Shown here piece by piece: positions 16,014-19,496 of a stretch of DNA of 19,496 nucleotides. Under the pieces are notes generated by a model. It worked only from the letters and a program-made list of their open reading frames with translations. It searched no databases and was not told the DNA's origin. The DNA is from Verrucomicrobiota bacterium (GTDB lineage Bacteria > Verrucomicrobiota > Verrucomicrobiia > Limisphaerales > UBA9464), in NCBI GenBank assembly GCA_026397675.1, contig JAPLUH010000535.1:1-19496 (forward strand), in the 5' to 3' direction. A program made the translations under genes and the position numbers. Each line of letters begins with the position of its first letter. Position 1 is the first letter of the stretch.

Positions 16014-19009
16014 AGTCCCTGAACAGACGTCGGTGTGGATGGTGGACCGCCTGGGCTATCACTGTCGGGTTGGCCGGGATTCATTCGGTTGCAGCTGCCG
16101 TCAGTCCGATCCCCATACGCAACACGCTCGGTGATACGAATGCCGCGGTTGGCTTTCAGAAGGACATCCTCCCGATGTTCCAGGCCAACTGCCTTCCGTG
16201 CCATAATCAGACCCGAGCGAAGGCTGGGCTAAATTTGGAGACTCCGGCCTCCCTCTTGCGCGGAGGCGAAACCGGGCCGGGCGCAGTGGCCGGAAAACCC
16301 GCCGAGAGTCTCGTTCTCAAGTCCGCAGCCCATCAGGTTGAAGACTTGGTCATGCCGCCGGCGGGCAACAAATCCAATGCCCGGAATTTGACGCCCGAAG
16401 AGTTGGGGGTGCTTTGGCGTTGGATCGAGCAGGGAGCCAAGGCCGACCGTACCGTCGTGGTGGAGCCCGCGTGGAAACCGATTTCCCAGGACTGGAAATC
16501 CAGTTTTGCAGTGACCCTCGATTCGCAGGGCGGCACGGTGGCGGTGGCTCGGGCTAATCGGGTGAGTGTGCTGGAAGTAGCCACCGGCAAAACGGTGGGG
16601 CGCTTGCAAGATCCCTCGCTCGATGGGGCCAGCCAGCGCGATGTGGTTGGAGCTCTGGCCTTTAGCCCTGATGATGAATGGTTGGCGACGGCCGGATTTC
16701 GTGAGGTGCGTTTGTGGCAACGGCGTCCGGTGACGGTCGAGCCGATGGTGTCTATTCCTGCCAAGTTGTCTTGGGTGGCTGCGGCGTTCTCGCCGGATGG
16801 CACTGCGGTGGCCTCGGTGACGGCCTCGGGAATTTTGGAAGTCCGTTCTAATCCGTGGTCGCGTGTGCTGGGTGCCGGGGCGCTGAAGGGGATGTCGCCG
16901 AGCACGTCGTTGTCGACAGTTCGGCTTGGGTGGTCTCCCGATGGGCACTGGTTGGCAGTGGTCTCCGGTCGTGAGTGGTGGAACGTCTCGATCACCAAGA
17001 CGGGGGTATTGTTTTCCAAGGTGATGGCACTGCCGGTCGAACCGACGGGAATGGCCTGGGTTCCAGGAGAAGATCAATGGTGGGTGACCTATGGCTCCGC
17101 CCATGCGGCTCAGCGGTTGCGACGAACCGGTGATGGCGCAGGCAGCGGGAACTGGGTGCTCGAAGACGCTCCCGGAATCCCTTCAGCGGTAAGCATACTA
17201 GCGGCGGACACCGCGACGGGAGGTGCACTTTGGTTGTCGGATTCCAATGGGCTCATCCAACAATGGACTCAAGGTTCGGCCACTCAGCGGCGGTTGTCCG
17301 CTCCGGTCCGGTCTTTGCTCTGGGATCGGTCGGGATCCAATGGAGTTGCACTTCTGGCGGACGGTTCCGCGGAGACGATCTTCCGCACTCTTTCCCTCAC
17401 CAATGGGGCCCGCATGGCAGGCGATCCTCGACTTTCGGCGGATGTGGCGCGGGAGGAGGCGGAGTTGGGGCGGAGTAAGTTGGAATTGGCCGCGGCGGGA
17501 ACTTGGATTCAAGAGGCCCAAACGGCGGTGACCAACGCTCAGAGCGCTTTGGGCAAAGCGCGTGAGAAGCGCGATCTCGCGACAAAAACGCTTTCCGAGC
17601 GGGAGAAGGAATGGTCGGACCAGAATGCTCTCGCTACCACGGCCACCCGGGAACGGGATGCGGCCGCCAGTGAATTGACCAAGATCCAGGCGGAATCCCA
17701 GGAGGCCAGTAATTCCGTGCAGCAGGCGACCGCCCTGGCCAAGGGTTCGCCTGAATTAGCGTTGAAGGCCTTGGACGATGTGATCGCGAAGGCAGAGCTG
17801 TTGGGCCGTCGGAAGGCTGCGTTGGAGCGGGCCGAAATCGAAGTGCCGCCGCGTCGCAAGAAGGCTGAGGAGCAATTGGCGGCCGCTCAAAAAAAGGCAG
17901 GCGAGCTAAAGGGGACGCTCGACAAGGCTCGTATCGCGGCCGAAGGCACCGTGCAGGATGTCGTTCTTGCGGAGAAAAATGTCGTAACGACAACGGCTTC
18001 CGTGGCCTCGACCCAGGCTGAAAAGATGGTGGCTCAGGAGCGGGTGAGTCGGTCGGAGGCCCGGATTCAGGCGCTTCAGACCCATTGGAATCGATCCAAG
18101 TCCCAACCCTTCCAGAGTGCTGCCGTGTCCCCCTCGGGAGGCGCGCTGTTGACGGTGGGTGCCGATGGATTATGGACCCGGTGGCACCCCGATATTGGTA
18201 GAGCCGTCAGCACCTTTGCCGTGGGCCAGGGAGCTCCGCTGGCCTTGGTTGCTCTGAGTGAGGACGAATTTTTGGCCGCGTTCCCCGATGGCGTCAGCCG
18301 AATCCAGACCGCACGCCCTTGGTTCCTTCGGCAGACCTTGGCGGGAACATCGCTCGCCCCCGCCTTTGCTGACCGTGTGAATGCGTTGGCCTTCAGTCCC
18401 GATGGCACCCTGTTGGCAACCGGTGGCGGTGAGCCTTCGAGGTCCGGGGAACTCAAGCTGTGGCAGTTGTCCGATGGATCAGTGGCCCAGGATCTGGGAA
18501 GCCTGCACAGCGACGCGGTGACCGCATTGGCCTTCTCGCCGCGCGGTGACCGCCTGGCCAGCAGCGGGGCTGATCGATTCGCTAGGATCACCGGGCTGAA
18601 GACCAACATGCCTCGCTTCAATCTGGAGGGACACACCCACCATGTCATCGGGGTGGCTTGGACGGCCGACGGCAGTGTCTTGGCAACCGCCGGAGCCGAG
18701 GGCACGGTCAAGTTGTGGAACCCTCGCACGGGTGAGCGTCGCAAGAATATCGATGGCTTTGGTAAAGAGGTGACCGGACTTCAGGCAGCCGGTCAGGCCT
18801 TGCGGTTTGTGGCGGTGAGCGGGTCGGGCAAGGGGCGCGTGTTCAAGGCCGACGGTGAGACGCTGCGAGACCTTGCCGCTGCGCCCGAGTACCTCCAGGC
18901 CCTTTCGGTGAGTCGCGATGGACGGTGGGCCGTGGGTACCGACGATCGCGGGATTGTGCGCGTCTGGGATACTGAGACCGGTCAACTCCGGAAGAGTTGG
19001 GAGCCCTAA
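16010..19009 (+). CDS. Exported PSCyt1-like/WD40 protein with a central coiled coil
   Basis: This 999-residue protein has a Sec-type leader (WWTAWAITVGLAGIHSVAAA, about 11-30). A PSCyt1-like c-type cytochrome domain (about 45-140) follows, with CLPCH at 61-65 as heme-binding motif and Met115 in VMPPAGN as a possible sixth ligand. N-terminal WD40-like repeats (about 150-465) include VVGALAFSPDDEWLATAGFREVRLW and AAFSPDGTAVASV. A long charged coiled coil occupies about 475-690. C-terminal WD40 repeats (about 700-998) include VNALAFSPDGTLLATGG, VTALAFSPRGDRLASSG, VAWTADGSVLATAG and VSRDGRWAVG with RVWD. The coiled coil separates two repeat blocks that together could form one or two propellers. 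The heme domain suggests electron transfer and the propellers suggest protein docking; the true function is unknown. The GTG start overlaps the upstream stop, so the gene is translationally coupled and ends the operon. Confidence 0.92.
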   Translation: MKSLNRRRCGWWTAWAITVGLAGIHSVAAAVSPIPIRNTLGDTNAAVGFQKDILPMFQANCLPCHNQTRAKAGLNLETPASLLRGGETGPGAVAGKPAESLVLKSAAHQVEDLVMPPAGNKSNARNLTPEELGVLWRWIEQGAKADRTVVVEPAWKPISQDWKSSFAVTLDSQGGTVAVARANRVSVLEVATGKTVGRLQDPSLDGASQRDVVGALAFSPDDEWLATAGFREVRLWQRRPVTVEPMVSIPAKLSWVAAAFSPDGTAVASVTASGILEVRSNPWSRVLGAGALKGMSPSTSLSTVRLGWSPDGHWLAVVSGREWWNVSITKTGVLFSKVMALPVEPTGMAWVPGEDQWWVTYGSAHAAQRLRRTGDGAGSGNWVLEDAPGIPSAVSILAADTATGGALWLSDSNGLIQQWTQGSATQRRLSAPVRSLLWDRSGSNGVALLADGSAETIFRTLSLTNGARMAGDPRLSADVAREEAELGRSKLELAAAGTWIQEAQTAVTNAQSALGKAREKRDLATKTLSEREKEWSDQNALATTATRERDAAASELTKIQAESQEASNSVQQATALAKGSPELALKALDDVIAKAELLGRRKAALERAEIEVPPRRKKAEEQLAAAQKKAGELKGTLDKARIAAEGTVQDVVLAEKNVVTTTASVASTQAEKMVAQERVSRSEARIQALQTHWNRSKSQPFQSAAVSPSGGALLTVGADGLWTRWHPDIGRAVSTFAVGQGAPLALVALSEDEFLAAFPDGVSRIQTARPWFLRQTLAGTSLAPAFADRVNALAFSPDGTLLATGGGEPSRSGELKLWQLSDGSVAQDLGSLHSDAVTALAFSPRGDRLASSGADRFARITGLKTNMPRFNLEGHTHHVIGVAWTADGSVLATAGAEGTVKLWNPRTGERRKNIDGFGKEVTGLQAAGQALRFVAVSGSGKGRVFKADGETLRDLAAAPEYLQALSVSRDGRWAVGTDDRGIVRVWDTETGQLRKSWEP

Positions 19010-19017
19010 GCGGCGGA

Positions 19018-19050
19018 CCAGGTGAGACGTGTTTGCATTACCTCGCCTGG
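19018..19050 (+). terminator. Possible hairpin after the WD40 gene, weak terminator
   Basis: CCAGGTGAG at 19018-19026 pairs with CTCGCCTGG at 19042-19050, giving nine base pairs with one G-U and a 15-nt loop, 8 nt past the stop codon. No T-tract follows, so it may instead be a 3'-end-stabilising or rho-dependent structure. Confidence 0.35.
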
Positions 19051-19108
19051 GTTCGTCACCTTCCTTTGACCCCGCGCATCGAATCTGCATCCTAGAACTC
19101 AATTCTCC

Positions 19109-19496
19109 ATGTACCTCGCCGAACTCACTTCGCCCCAGTTGGCCGCCTTGCCGCGCGAGACGCCGATTATTTTTCCCATCGCCGCGCTGGAGCAGCACGG
19201 GGGGCATTTGCCCGTGCTGACTGACACCCAACTTGTGGGCGAGGTCGTACGTCGGGCCGAGTTGGCGCTGTCTCAACAGGTCGTGTTCGCTCCGGTGCTC
19301 TGGCTCGGAAATTCGGATCATCACCTCGATTTTCCGGGAACCCTTTCGGCGCCGCCTCGTCCGTATTTAGACCTGCTCGTGGGCCTTGCGGAGAATGTGC
19401 TGAGGCATGAATTTAAGCGGGTGATCTTCCTCAATGGCCATGGAGGCAATGATATTCCGGGCCGTCAGGCGGTCTTTGAATTGCGCCAACGTCACC
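19109..19496 (+). CDS. Creatininase-family amidohydrolase (partial)
   Basis: The frame from the ATG at 19109 runs off the window after 129 residues, so only the N-terminal half is visible. It begins MYLAELTSPQ. It carries the family signature PIAALEQHGGHLPVLTDT (about 23-40), with Glu28, His30 and Asp39 as expected metal ligands. NGHGGND follows near residue 110, contributing another ligand. Creatininase-family enzymes are metal-dependent hydrolases of cyclic or linear amides. Besides creatininase they include formylglycinamide-ribotide hydrolases and the mycofactocin protein MftE, so the substrate cannot be given. It lies 99 nt after the WD40 gene with a hairpin between them, so it is probably a separate unit. 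No Shine-Dalgarno sequence is seen; the start context is CTCC-ATG. Confidence 0.88.
   Translation, partial: MYLAELTSPQLAALPRETPIIFPIAALEQHGGHLPVLTDTQLVGEVVRRAELALSQQVVFAPVLWLGNSDHHLDFPGTLSAPPRPYLDLLVGLAENVLRHEFKRVIFLNGHGGNDIPGRQAVFELRQRH

Noticed and set aside
1..19496. CRISPR arrays, tRNA genes, insertion sequences or prophage genes.
   Set aside because: No regularly spaced repeats, tRNA-like folds, transposase motifs or phage proteins were seen on either strand.

Overview
The window looks like a chromosomal segment of a GC-rich PVC-superphylum bacterium, most likely a Verrucomicrobiota member. The evidence is a secreted cytochrome-like gene set typical of Planctomycetes and Verrucomicrobia (DUF1501, DUF1549/DUF1553, PPC and PSCyt1-WD40 proteins), alongside FtsK, GlgC and ribosomal-protein genes. 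Start codons mostly lack a Shine-Dalgarno sequence. The phylum call is inferred from gene content. I see no tRNA, rRNA, CRISPR array or insertion sequence.

Layout. (1) 1-1728, minus strand: a two-gene unit of an RluD-type pseudouridine synthase followed 2 nt later by the start of a multi-span membrane protein, possibly a flippase, cut by the window edge. (2) 1868-6097, plus strand: divergently, a full-length FtsK/SpoIIIE DNA translocase, then GlgC (ADP-glucose pyrophosphorylase). (3) 6101-8009: a translation block of rpsP (bS16), khpA (KH RNA-binding protein), trmD and rplS (bL19), closed by a strong intrinsic terminator at 8043-8078. Here rpsP lacks the usual first beta-strand and begins 3 nt after the glgC stop, inside a 14-bp imperfect tandem duplication. 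No rimM lies between khpA and trmD, where it often sits.

(4) 8316-19009: five exported or envelope genes in one direction. Two tandem DUF1501 proteins with Tat-type leaders come first. They are followed by a DUF1549/DUF1553 protein with two heme-c-like motifs, a PPC-domain protein, and a 999-aa protein with an N-terminal PSCyt1-like heme motif and WD40 repeats split by a coiled coil of about 215 residues. The last four are tightly packed (overlaps or a 3-nt gap), so probably cotranscribed. Together they look like an envelope complex with redox centres, hydrolase-fold subunits and protein-binding scaffolds. This module type is widespread in the PVC group but its biochemical role is, to my knowledge, not established.

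(5) 19109-end: the start of a creatininase-family amidohydrolase.

The best leads are the damaged-looking 5' end of rpsP and the envelope operon with its duplicated DUF1501 pair. Weaker leads are the palindrome and promoter-like region ahead of the operon, repeated leader motifs in the ribosomal block, and a recurrent CC just before ATG starts.
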